From NCBI GenBank assembly GCA_023429365.1, contig JAEYVW010000105.1, positions 1-5,555 of the forward strand: a stretch of 5,555 nt of DNA, given 5' to 3'. Within the stretch, counting starts at the first letter, position 1. Each line of letters starts with the position of its first letter. Both the position numbers and the translations under genes were made by a program. Below are positions 1 through 4,938 of the stretch, in pieces. Source of the DNA: Bacteroidota bacterium (lineage in GTDB: Bacteria > Bacteroidota > Bacteroidia > Chitinophagales > Chitinophagaceae). Under the pieces are notes generated by a model that ran no database searches, had not been told where the DNA came from, and saw only the letters and a program-made list of their open reading frames with translations.

Positions 1-486
1 GTGTTTGGAGAAAATTACCTTGTTCAAACGATCTACGAACAGAATCAAAGCCTGTATGCAGTGATGAACCTGGAACGCTGGATTATCTATGGTGTACTTT
101 GCCTGATACTCGTGGTGGCAGCCTTTAATATGATAGGGGCACTCACAATGCTTGTTCTGGAAAAGCAAAAAGACATTAGTATTCTCCATGCCCTGGGGGC
201 CAATAAGCATTTTATTCAAAGGATCTTCCTGGGTGAAGGTATGTTACTGGCATTGATTGGCACGGCGGGAGGGATGTTACTGGCTCTGATCATCGTCCTG
301 CTCCAGATAAATTTTCACCTTATCCCCCTGCAGGGCGGTTCTTTCCTGATCGATTATTTCCCGGTAAAACTGCGTTTGACGGATTTTATCTTGGTAACCG
401 CTACAGTTTTTGTGATTGCCCTCCTGGCCTCCTGGATCCCTTCGCGAAAAGCCGCGAAACAGGAATTTTCCCTTCGAACTGAATGA
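1..486 (+). CDS. LolC/LolE-family (FtsX-type) ABC transporter permease, C-terminal part, 5' truncated by the window
   Basis: This is the final 161 residues of an inner-membrane permease of the MacB/FtsX/LolCE superfamily; in characterised members it works with a LolD-type ATPase to release lipoproteins from the inner membrane. The visible part has three strongly hydrophobic segments, at about residues 28-52, 76-101 and 126-146. Between the first two lies the cytoplasmic coupling stretch EKQKDISILHALGA, typical of LolC/LolE. The segment before the last helix (IDYFPVKLR) and the end (LLASWIPSRKAAK) match the family's closing pattern, where 'ASWxPxRxA' is usual. The GTG at base 1 is almost certainly an internal valine codon, because family members are about 400 residues and the N-terminal helix and large periplasmic domain are missing. 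The stop is TGA at 484-486. The gene converges on the minus-strand transketolase with 61 bases between the stops. LolC and LolE cannot be told apart from this fragment. Confidence 0.88.
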   Translation: MFGENYLVQTIYEQNQSLYAVMNLERWIIYGVLCLILVVAAFNMIGALTMLVLEKQKDISILHALGANKHFIQRIFLGEGMLLALIGTAGGMLLALIIVLLQINFHLIPLQGGSFLIDYFPVKLRLTDFILVTATVFVIALLASWIPSRKAAKQEFSLRTE

Positions 487-494
487 TCCAACAT

Positions 495-520
495 CCCACC
501 TTCGCTAAAGCTACGGTGGG
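495..520. repeat. Imperfect palindrome in a convergent gap (REP-like element or bidirectional terminator)
   Basis: CCCACC (495-500) pairs with GGTGGG (515-520). After mismatches at 501/514 and 503/512, the inner bases GCT/AGC (504-506 with 509-511) pair again around a two-base centre. The two arms are almost symmetrical, so either strand can form the hairpin. It lies between two genes that converge, where a two-way terminator would be useful, but no T-tract follows on either strand. Very similar GGTGG...AGCTTTAGCG-type palindromes recur in intergenic regions of Bacteroidota and other environmental genomes (from memory), so a dispersed REP-like element is a good alternative. Confidence 0.55.
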
Positions 521-547
521 CAGTGCCAACTATCCAGCATCCTGTAT

Positions 548-1381
548 CTAGTAATCTCCCAAAGTCTCCTCCAACTGCGCCAACGCCTTCGCCAACTGCT
601 CATCGTTAGGCGCTATGCCATGCCATTCGTGTGAGCCTTCCATAAAGTCAACCCCTTTGCCCATCTCTGTATGCATCATGATACCGATGGGTTTACCCTT
701 GCCGGTAAGCGTTTTTGCTTTTTCAAGTGTGGCCACGACATCATCCATATCGTTGCCGTTCATTTCGAGGGTGGTCCAGCCAAATGCTTCGAACTTTTCT
801 TTGATATTACCCAGGCTCATTACTTTATCCGTGGGGCCGTCGATCTGCTGGCCGTTCCAGTCCACCGTTGAGATCAGGTTGTCTACTTTATGATGGGCCG
901 CGAACATGATCGCTTCCCATACCTGTCCCTCGTCAAGTTCTCCATCACCATGGAGCGAAAACACGAGGTTATTATCACTGTTTAGCTTTTTTGCCAAAGC
1001 CGCACCAATTGCTACGCTCATGCCCTGGCCCAGGGAGCCGCTTGCAATCCGGATACCCGGCAGGTGCTCGTGGGTGGCCGGGTGGCCCTGCAGCCTGGAG
1101 TTCAGTTTACGGAAGGTGACCAGCTCCTTTACGTCAAAATAGCCCGACCGTGCCAGGGTAGCATAGTAAACGGGTGAAATATGGCCATTGGACAACACGA
1201 ACACATCTTCGTTAGTGGCATCCATGTTGAAAGCCGGATCGTGCTTCATTACCTTGAAGTACAGGGCGGTAAAATACTCGGTACATCCCAGCGAACCACC
1301 GGGGTGTCCACTGCTGCTTCCATGTACCATTCTGACGATATCCCGCCTTATTTGTGATGCAATTGCCTTGAGCTCAGCCAT
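548..1381 (-). CDS. tkt: Transketolase, N-terminal (thiamine-diphosphate/pyrimidine-half) subunit of a split enzyme
   Basis: At 277 residues this is the N-terminal half of transketolase, which moves two-carbon ketol units between sugar phosphates in the non-oxidative pentose phosphate pathway; single-chain enzymes are about 620-680 residues. Landmarks in order: SGHPGG (24-29), FVLSNGH (61-67), LQGHP (97-101), GSLGQG (115-120), the cofactor/metal motif GDGE (145-148) leading to VDWNGQQIDG (173-182), and GKGVDFM (241-247). The chain ends after the first domain (stop complement at 548-550), as in two-gene transketolases, so a separate C-terminal subunit is expected. None is next to it: the next gene downstream is the convergent permease, and upstream is a divergent wecA-like gene. 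The ATG at 1379-1381 gives the usual MAELKAIASQIRRDI start. No clear Shine-Dalgarno is visible. The best upstream -7 candidate is GATATTTG (complement of 1423-1430), one base off TAnnTTTG and without a well-spaced TTG, so the promoter is unresolved. Confidence 0.93.
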   Translation of the reverse strand: MAELKAIASQIRRDIVRMVHGSSSGHPGGSLGCTEYFTALYFKVMKHDPAFNMDATNEDVFVLSNGHISPVYYATLARSGYFDVKELVTFRKLNSRLQGHPATHEHLPGIRIASGSLGQGMSVAIGAALAKKLNSDNNLVFSLHGDGELDEGQVWEAIMFAAHHKVDNLISTVDWNGQQIDGPTDKVMSLGNIKEKFEAFGWTTLEMNGNDMDDVVATLEKAKTLTGKGKPIGIMMHTEMGKGVDFMEGSHEWHGIAPNDEQLAKALAQLEETLGDY

Positions 1382-1443
1382 AAAAATTAGGAACTTTTTA
1401 AACTTTTTGTATCTTGCCGCCTCAAATATCCTGAGAGTGCTGC

Positions 1444-1459
1444 AAAAATGCGCATTTTT
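1444..1459. promoter_or_regulatory. Perfect 16-bp palindrome in the divergent tkt/wecA region
   Basis: AAAAATGC (1444-1451) is followed directly by its reverse complement GCATTTTT (1452-1459). It lies 63 bases upstream of the transketolase start and about 155 bases upstream of the wecA-like start. A loopless, AT-flanked dyad with a GCGC centre suits a homodimeric regulator's operator better than a terminator, because an RNA stem would be mostly A-U pairs with a GCGC loop. No regulator can be named. Confidence 0.35.
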
Positions 1460-1515
1460 TATTGATTAAAGTCCATCCGGTGATAAAAGTCTGTTTTTAA
1501 GCCAAACGGTCCTGG

Positions 1516-1562
1516 TGGGGTTGATGTTTAATGTTTGACTGATATTAAATAGATCAAAACCA
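1516..1562. repeat. Interrupted inverted repeat upstream of the wecA-like gene
   Basis: The arms are TGG (1516-1518)/CCA (1560-1562), TTGAT (1521-1525)/ATCAA (1553-1557) and TTTAAT (1527-1532)/ATTAAA (1544-1549). They are separated by small internal loops, with an 11-base central loop (1533-1543). It ends 24 bases before the -7 element at 1587-1594, where an activator or repressor could bind. The arms are AT-rich and interrupted, so chance is possible. Confidence 0.3.
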
Positions 1563-1586
1563 ATGAAAATCTGAATGGGTTAATCC

Positions 1587-1594
1587 TATTTTTG
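1587..1594 (+). promoter_or_regulatory. Bacteroidota -7 promoter element (TATTTTTG) for the wecA-like gene
   Basis: TATTTTTG fits the TAnnTTTG consensus of the Bacteroidota primary sigma factor exactly and ends 20 bases before the ATG at 1615. Transcription would start near 1601, giving a leader of about 14 bases. No TTG is visible at the usual -33 distance (around 1563-1568), so the call rests on the -7 element and its position. Confidence 0.45.
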
Positions 1595-1614
1595 AAACCG
1601 TAAATCCCTGCTTG

Positions 1615-2748
1615 ATGCTAGATGTATTGTTAACAGCTTCTGTTTCTTTCATAATATCTTTCCTGGCTATACCAGTTGTTTTGCAAATTGCAGAACAGAA
1701 AAAATTATACGACGTTCCTGATGAAAGAAAAGTTCATACACATGCTGTCACTTCGCTGGGTGGCGTCGGGATATTCGGAGGCTTTCTTTTAGCTGCATTA
1801 TTATCCATCCAGGGTTATCTGAATCCTGAGTTTCAATACTTTTTTGCTGCGGCACTTGTGATTTTCTTTTTGGGATTAAAAGACGACCTGGTGGTGCTGT
1901 CGGCCAGTAAGAAGTTTATCGGCCAGGTAGTAGCAGCTTCCATCATTATTCATTTGGGTGGTATCCGCCTCGATAGTATGTATGGACTTTTTGGGTTTGA
2001 TGATGTACCCGAAGCCTTCTCTTTGGCGATGACCTACCTGACTATCATCGTGGTTATCAACTCATTCAACTTAATTGATGGTATTGACGGGCTGGCGGCC
2101 AGCCTCGGCATCATGACTATGCTGGTATTTGGAACCTATTTCTTTATGGCGGGTTACCAGGCCTATGCCCTGCTGGCGTATTCGCTATGCGGAAGCCTTG
2201 TTGCTTTCCTTATTTTCAATCATCATCCCGCCAAAATATTCATGGGCGACTCAGGATCACTGATGATCGGCCTTATTAATTCTATTCTCGTTATCAAATT
2301 TATCAACATTGCCAGCGATCCCGCAGGGCTTATTCCCATTGAGTCGGCTGTCGCGATAGGTTTCTCAATATTGATCGTGCCCCTGCTGGATACACTGCGT
2401 GTTTTTGCTGTTCGTATTTACAAGGGCAAATCTCCATTCACACCCGACCGTAACCATATCCATCACCTGCTGATGAACTGGGGACTGGGCCATGCTGCCA
2501 TCACGTTGCTTAGTGTAGGAATTAATGTTGCCTTTATTGTCATGGCATATACTTCACGTTCGATAGGACCTACTTACCTGCTGCTTAGTATGCTTTGCAT
2601 ATCGTTTATGGGTTTTGGTTTCCTGTATTATCGCAGACCAAGACGTACCACTATTACAATTGCCAAACGCATGGGTACTGCCGAACTCAAGCCTGCTTCG
2701 AAAGTGGTAACGTTCAGCCAGGAAGCGGCAACGGCTGATCATAATTGA
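1615..2748 (+). CDS. wecA: WecA/TagO/MraY-family undecaprenyl-phosphate sugar-1-phosphate transferase
   Basis: This is an integral membrane enzyme expected to transfer a sugar-1-phosphate (GlcNAc-1-P in WecA and TagO) from a UDP-sugar to the polyprenyl-phosphate carrier, the first step of an envelope glycan. Using the ATG at 1615 it has 377 residues. Family motifs: DVPDERKVHT (33-42) and SLGG (47-50), the aspartate pair in LKDD (88-91), NLIDGIDGLA (152-161), HPAKIFMGDSGS (204-215), PLLDTLRV (256-263) and the histidine motif RNHIHHL (279-285). About ten or eleven hydrophobic helices fill the rest, and the chain ends in a basic, polar cytoplasmic-type tail (from about 339). A TTG one codon earlier (1612) is in frame, but the adjacent ATG is preferred. 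The WecA/TagO branch is favoured over MraY by the DxPDxRKxHT and HIHH motifs; the substrate sugar cannot be read from sequence. The gene is flanked by its own -7 element and a terminator, with no glycosyltransferase cluster beside it. Confidence 0.9.
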   Translation: MLDVLLTASVSFIISFLAIPVVLQIAEQKKLYDVPDERKVHTHAVTSLGGVGIFGGFLLAALLSIQGYLNPEFQYFFAAALVIFFLGLKDDLVVLSASKKFIGQVVAASIIIHLGGIRLDSMYGLFGFDDVPEAFSLAMTYLTIIVVINSFNLIDGIDGLAASLGIMTMLVFGTYFFMAGYQAYALLAYSLCGSLVAFLIFNHHPAKIFMGDSGSLMIGLINSILVIKFINIASDPAGLIPIESAVAIGFSILIVPLLDTLRVFAVRIYKGKSPFTPDRNHIHHLLMNWGLGHAAITLLSVGINVAFIVMAYTSRSIGPTYLLLSMLCISFMGFGFLYYRRPRRTTITIAKRMGTAELKPASKVVTFSQEAATADHN

Positions 2749-2784
2749 GTTTGAATCCCCCTACACAAGTCGATAATTTTTTAA

Positions 2785-2812
2785 ACAGGGCCTTGTTGGT
2801 CCTGTAATTTTT
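2785..2812 (+). terminator. Rho-independent terminator after the wecA-like gene
   Basis: ACAGGGCC (2785-2792) pairs with GGTCCTGT (2798-2805) in an 8-bp stem with one G-U pair and a TTGTT loop. AATTTTT (2806-2812) follows. It starts 36 bases after the wecA-like stop and ends before the frr promoter, so it separates the two transcription units. Confidence 0.72.
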
Positions 2813-2840
2813 CATGGCATTTTTAATGTGCATATTTTAT

Positions 2841-2848
2841 TAGCTTTG
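2841..2848 (+). promoter_or_regulatory. Bacteroidota -7 promoter element (TAGCTTTG) for frr
   Basis: TAGCTTTG matches TAnnTTTG exactly, downstream of the preceding terminator and 20 bases before the frr ATG. The following bases CCTCTCAA are a typical start-site context, and the leader would be about 14 bases. The distance to the start codon is the same as for the wecA-like gene. No TTG is visible at the -33 position. Confidence 0.5.
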
Positions 2849-2868
2849 CCTCTCAATTTTTGAATCTT

Positions 2869-3432
2869 ATGACAGACGATACCTCAAAAATTATTCAGGG
2901 CGCTGAGGAGTTGATGAAAAAAGCGATCAATCACCTGGAAGCGGAACTTGTCAAGATTCGTGCGGGCAAGGCTAATCCCCAAATGCTGGATGGTGTTGTG
3001 GTGGATTATTACGGTTCGCCGATGCCGATCAACCAGGTTGCTAATATCAGTGTTTCAGATGCCCGTACACTGACCATTCAGCCCTGGGAAAAAAATATGC
3101 TGCAGCCGATCGAAAGGGCAATTATTAATGCAAACCTTGGTGTAACGCCGCAGAATGACGGCGCGCTGATCAGGCTGTTTATGCCCCCCCTTACAGAAGA
3201 AAGAAGAAAAGAACTTGTAAAAAGATGCCAGGCGGAGGGAGAACACTCCAAAGTTGCCGTTCGTAATATTCGTCGCGACGCGATCGAAGGCATTAAAAAG
3301 CTGCAGAAAAATGGACTCAGTGAAGACGCTGCCAAGGATTCGGAAGCTGAAGTGCAGGGTGTCACGGATAAATTTATCAGCCAGATCGATAAGCACCTTT
3401 CTTCGAAGGAAAAAGAAATTATGGCAGTTTGA
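2869..3432 (+). CDS. frr: Ribosome recycling factor
   Basis: RRF acts in the cytoplasm with EF-G to split post-termination 70S ribosomes so the subunits can be reused. From the ATG at 2869 the protein has 187 residues, close to the 185 of E. coli. Characteristic stretches in order: LVKIRAGKANP (27-37, start of the helical domain), the hinge and beta domain YYGSPMPINQVANI (47-60), LTIQPWEK (68-75), ANLGVTPQNDG (88-98), IRLFMPPLTEERRKELVK (101-118), then the long returning helix with VRNIRRDA (131-138). A TTG three codons upstream (2860) is in frame but would add an atypical MNL extension. In many bacteria frr follows pyrH; here it follows a wecA-like gene and has its own promoter element and terminator, so it looks monocistronic. 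A C7 run at 3184-3190 is decoded in frame. Both protein ends are intact. Confidence 0.97.
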   Translation: MTDDTSKIIQGAEELMKKAINHLEAELVKIRAGKANPQMLDGVVVDYYGSPMPINQVANISVSDARTLTIQPWEKNMLQPIERAIINANLGVTPQNDGALIRLFMPPLTEERRKELVKRCQAEGEHSKVAVRNIRRDAIEGIKKLQKNGLSEDAAKDSEAEVQGVTDKFISQIDKHLSSKEKEIMAV

Positions 3433-3455
3433 TCTCCCCGGGATCATTCCGACAA

Positions 3456-3462
3456 TAGTTTG
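3456..3462 (+). promoter_or_regulatory. Weak -7-like element (TAGTTTG) abutting the frr terminator, possible ppk2 promoter
   Basis: TAGTTTG is one base short of TAnnTTTG and touches the 5' foot of the terminator stem. A TTTG at 3428-3431, overlapping the frr stop codon, lies 24 bases upstream, slightly farther than the usual spacing to a -33 element. A start about 7 bases downstream would fall inside the stem. Only 24 bases separate the terminator T-run from the ppk2 ATG, so ppk2 has little other room for a promoter. Confidence 0.25.
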
Positions 3463-3488
3463 GCGGCGCATTGCGCCGCTATTTTTTT
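3463..3488 (+). terminator. Strong Rho-independent terminator after frr
   Basis: GCGGCGC (3463-3469) pairs perfectly with GCGCCGC (3473-3479) around an ATT loop; a G-U and a T-A pair can extend the foot. Seven T residues follow at 3482-3488. This is the clearest intrinsic terminator in the window, 30 bases after the frr stop and 24 bases before the ppk2 ATG. Confidence 0.88.
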
Positions 3489-3512
3489 AAATTGTAGAAA
3501 AGAATTCTAAAC

Positions 3513-4256
3513 ATGAGTATTGTCTTGCGTGATATCAGTACACAGGCGCCGCGGGAATTGGATAAAAATGAGATCAAAGAAAAGACCCTGGCCATACTGA
3601 AGGAACTGGATGAATTACAAAACCTCCTGTACGCCGAGGGTAAACATGCAATTCTGGTGGTGATCCAGGGCATGGATGCAAGCGGTAAGGACGGATTGAT
3701 CCGGGATGTTCTCGGCAATATGAATCCCCAGGGCGTGAAAGTCGTTTCTTTCAAGGCGCCGACGGAGGAGGAACTGAGCCACGACTTTCTTTGGCGCATC
3801 CACCGGCATACACCAGCTAAAGGAATGATCCAGGTTTTTAACCGTTCGCACTACGAAGATATCATCGTCACCCGTGTGCATCAATGGTGTGATGATGCCA
3901 CCGCGGCCAGTAGAATAAAGGCGATCAATGATTTTGAGCAATTATTGCAGGAGCATAATTCAACAAAGATTCTGAAGATATACCTCCATGTTTCCCCGGA
4001 AGAACAACAGGAAAGACTGGCAGAACGGATGAAGGATCCCGCAAAAATGTGGAAATACAATGAAAAGGATTTTGAAGAAGCCAAACTTTGGGACAATTAT
4101 ATGCAGATGTACCAGGAATGCTTTGAGAAATGCAATAAACCCGAATGGATGATCGTACCGGCGGATCAAAACTGGTATAAAGAATTTTTAGTCGCCCTGG
4201 CGCTGCGGGACACACTTAAAAAACTGGACATGAAGTTTCCTGGTTTGAAAAAATAG
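3513..4256 (+). CDS. ppk2: Polyphosphate kinase 2 (PPK2) family polyphosphate:nucleotide phosphotransferase
   Basis: PPK2 enzymes are soluble P-loop kinases that transfer phosphate between inorganic polyphosphate and nucleotides, usually charging AMP, ADP or GDP. The 247-residue length is that of a single-domain PPK2. Seen in order: a charged N-terminal helical region, Walker A GMDASGKDG (53-61) after the hydrophobic strand AILVVIQ, KAPTEEELSHDFLWRIHRHTP (81-101), the Walker B-side motif FNRSHYED (109-116) followed by VTRVH, the strand ILKIYLHVSPEEQ (153-165), the basic lid RLAERMKDPAKMWKY (168-182), and the closing WMIVPADQNWYKEF (212-225). FNRSHYED...TRVH resembles class III (AMP- and ADP-phosphorylating) members from memory; the class is inference. 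ATG 3513 is the first start after the frr terminator, only 24 bases past its T-run, so expression may depend on read-through or on a start inside the hairpin. A T8 run at 4278-4285 follows the stop, without a convincing hairpin. Confidence 0.93.
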   Translation: MSIVLRDISTQAPRELDKNEIKEKTLAILKELDELQNLLYAEGKHAILVVIQGMDASGKDGLIRDVLGNMNPQGVKVVSFKAPTEEELSHDFLWRIHRHTPAKGMIQVFNRSHYEDIIVTRVHQWCDDATAASRIKAINDFEQLLQEHNSTKILKIYLHVSPEEQQERLAERMKDPAKMWKYNEKDFEEAKLWDNYMQMYQECFEKCNKPEWMIVPADQNWYKEFLVALALRDTLKKLDMKFPGLKK

Positions 4257-4286
4257 ATGCCAAATGTTCTTAATAAGTTTTTTTTG

Positions 4287-4322
4287 TAGTTTGATGGTTT
4301 CGTAGAACCTTCACTATTATTT
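4287..4322 (+). promoter_or_regulatory. Possible mscL promoter region (low confidence)
   Basis: Two weak arrangements are visible. One is a -7-like TAGTTTG (4287-4293), a base short of consensus, which would give a leader of nearly 50 bases. The other is TTG at 4291-4293 followed 21 bases later by TATTATTT (4315-4322), which puts the start close to the ATG at 4348. Neither is a full consensus match. Confidence 0.22.
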
Positions 4323-4347
4323 TATCATATCACCAAAAACTTTTATT

Positions 4348-4716
4348 ATGGGAATGCTAAAAGAATTCAGAGATTTTGCTTTGAAGGGCAATGTCGTTGA
4401 CCTGGCTGTTGCGGTCATCATTGGCGCCGCTTTTGGTGCCATCATCTCTTCTTTGGTTGATGATGTGATCACACCGTTGCTGCTGACCCCGGCACTTGAC
4501 GCTGTCGGCGCCAAGGATATCGATCAATTGGCCTGGGGAACAGTGAAGTATGGCAATTTCCTGTCGGCAATAATCAAGTTCCTCGTAATTGCTTTTGTGC
4601 TGTTCCTGATATTGAAGGGGATGAATAAAGTAATTAAAAAGAAGGAAGCGGCGCCAACGCCTACTCCGGAGGACATACTTTTATTGCGTGAAATAAGAGA
4701 TTCCCTAAAAAAATAA
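4348..4716 (+). CDS. mscL: Large-conductance mechanosensitive channel MscL
   Basis: MscL is a homo-oligomeric inner-membrane channel that opens under high membrane tension and releases solutes during hypo-osmotic shock. The 122-residue chain aligns by eye along its whole length with E. coli MscL (136). It has an amphipathic N-terminal helix [14 protein letters not shown] (1-14), a first helix with the [17 protein letters not shown] signature (14-30), a short periplasmic loop (about 45-69), a second helix from [20 protein letters not shown] (67-86), a basic KKK turn, a Pro/Thr linker and the C-terminal helical bundle [15 protein letters not shown] (108-122). The constriction residues Leu19 and Val23 keep E. 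coli numbering. Position 22 is Ala, as in the M. tuberculosis protein, where E. coli has Gly. The shortness comes mostly from the loop and tail. The ATG at 4348 gives the canonical N-terminus. It follows ppk2 by 91 bases and is followed by a hairpin, so it may be transcribed alone. Confidence 0.97.
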   Translation: MGMLKEFRDFALKGNVVDLAVAVIIGAAFGAIISSLVDDVITPLLLTPALDAVGAKDIDQLAWGTVKYGNFLSAIIKFLVIAFVLFLILKGMNKVIKKKEAAPTPTPEDILLLREIRDSLKK

Positions 4717-4730
4717 ACCTGGATAAAGTT

Positions 4731-4767
4731 TGCTGCAGCGCGATCCGCCGTGACCGACGCTGCAGCA
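4731..4767 (+). terminator. Long perfect-stem hairpin after mscL, probable terminator
   Basis: TGCTGCAGCG (4731-4740) pairs without mismatch with CGCTGCAGCA (4758-4767) around a 17-base loop, 14 bases after the mscL stop. Only TATTT (4768-4772) follows, so this is a poorer intrinsic terminator than the ones after wecA and frr. It could also protect the mRNA 3' end. Each arm contains CTGCAG. Confidence 0.5.
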
Positions 4768-4776
4768 TATTTCCCT

Positions 4777-4784
4777 TACTTTTG
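4777..4784 (+). promoter_or_regulatory. Bacteroidota -7 promoter element (TACTTTTG) between mscL and scpA
   Basis: TACTTTTG matches TAnnTTTG exactly and lies 9 bases beyond the mscL hairpin. A transcript would start near 4791, leaving a leader of about 148 bases before scpA, much longer than those inferred for wecA and frr. No TTG is visible at -33, where the hairpin's 3' side lies. Confidence 0.4.
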
Positions 4785-4790
4785 CAGGGG

Positions 4791-4891
4791 CGGACGTATT
4801 ACGACCTGCCTGCAGCCAGCTTTAATATTGAACTTTGAAAATGGAGCATTGAACCATCCAGGAACTGTGATAAAATGCTCAAAATTTTTTT
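4791..4891 (+). ncRNA. Candidate small RNA or attenuated scpA leader (about 100 nt)
   Basis: The span is defined by an exact -7 element upstream (4777-4784, start inferred near 4791) and a terminator-like hairpin with a T7 run ending at 4891. It contains no ORF of useful length. It may instead be the scpA 5' leader with a premature terminator, or the match may be chance. No known RNA family was recognised. Confidence 0.22.
4844..4891 (+). terminator. Terminator-like hairpin with T7 run in the scpA upstream region (possible attenuator)
   Basis: GAGCATT (4844-4850) pairs perfectly with AATGCTC (4874-4880) around a 23-base loop. AAAA and then seven T residues (4885-4891) follow. A tract of A before the stem (4838-4841) could pair with part of the T-run. 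It sits 47 bases before the scpA start and well after the mscL hairpin, so it could end a short transcript or attenuate scpA. The 7-bp stem and long loop make it moderate. Confidence 0.42.
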
Positions 4892-4938
4892 CATTGATCA
4901 ATAGAGATGGCCGCTTTATCTAAAAACATAAGCTGAAC

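Noticed and set aside
1410..1416. TATCTTG followed by CCGCC on the plus strand, resembling a -7 element
   Set aside because: It is one base short of TAnnTTTG, has no TTG at -33 spacing, and lies about 200 bases upstream of the wecA-like start, which has a better element nearby.
1188..1469. Plus-strand 93-aa ORF antisense to the transketolase start
   Set aside because: It is mostly the complement of conserved transketolase codons, has no recognisable domain, and its tail only runs into the AT-rich gap.
1612..1614. TTG as start codon of the wecA-like gene
   Set aside because: The adjacent ATG (1615) is the stronger start, and the extra residue adds nothing conserved.
2860..2862. TTG as start codon of frr
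   Set aside because: It would lengthen RRF by three residues; ATG 2869 gives the family's usual length and better spacing from the -7 element.
3055..3471. Minus-strand 138-aa ORF antisense to frr
   Set aside because: It overlaps a clearly conserved gene and starts inside the frr terminator; the translation is low-complexity Phe/Leu/Ser-rich with no motif.
3479..4215. Several minus-strand ORFs antisense to ppk2
   Set aside because: They are shadows of a conserved PPK2 gene, mutually overlapping in different frames, without motifs or promoter context.
4278..4285. T8 run after ppk2 as an intrinsic terminator
   Set aside because: No stable hairpin directly precedes it; the CTTA-A-TAAG dyad is too tight to fold, and the AAAAAACT segment that could pair with it lies about 50 bases upstream inside the coding sequence.
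4893..4902. ATTGATCAAT 10-bp palindrome upstream of scpA
   Set aside because: A short AT-rich palindrome of this length is expected by chance in a gap of this size; there is no second copy nearby.
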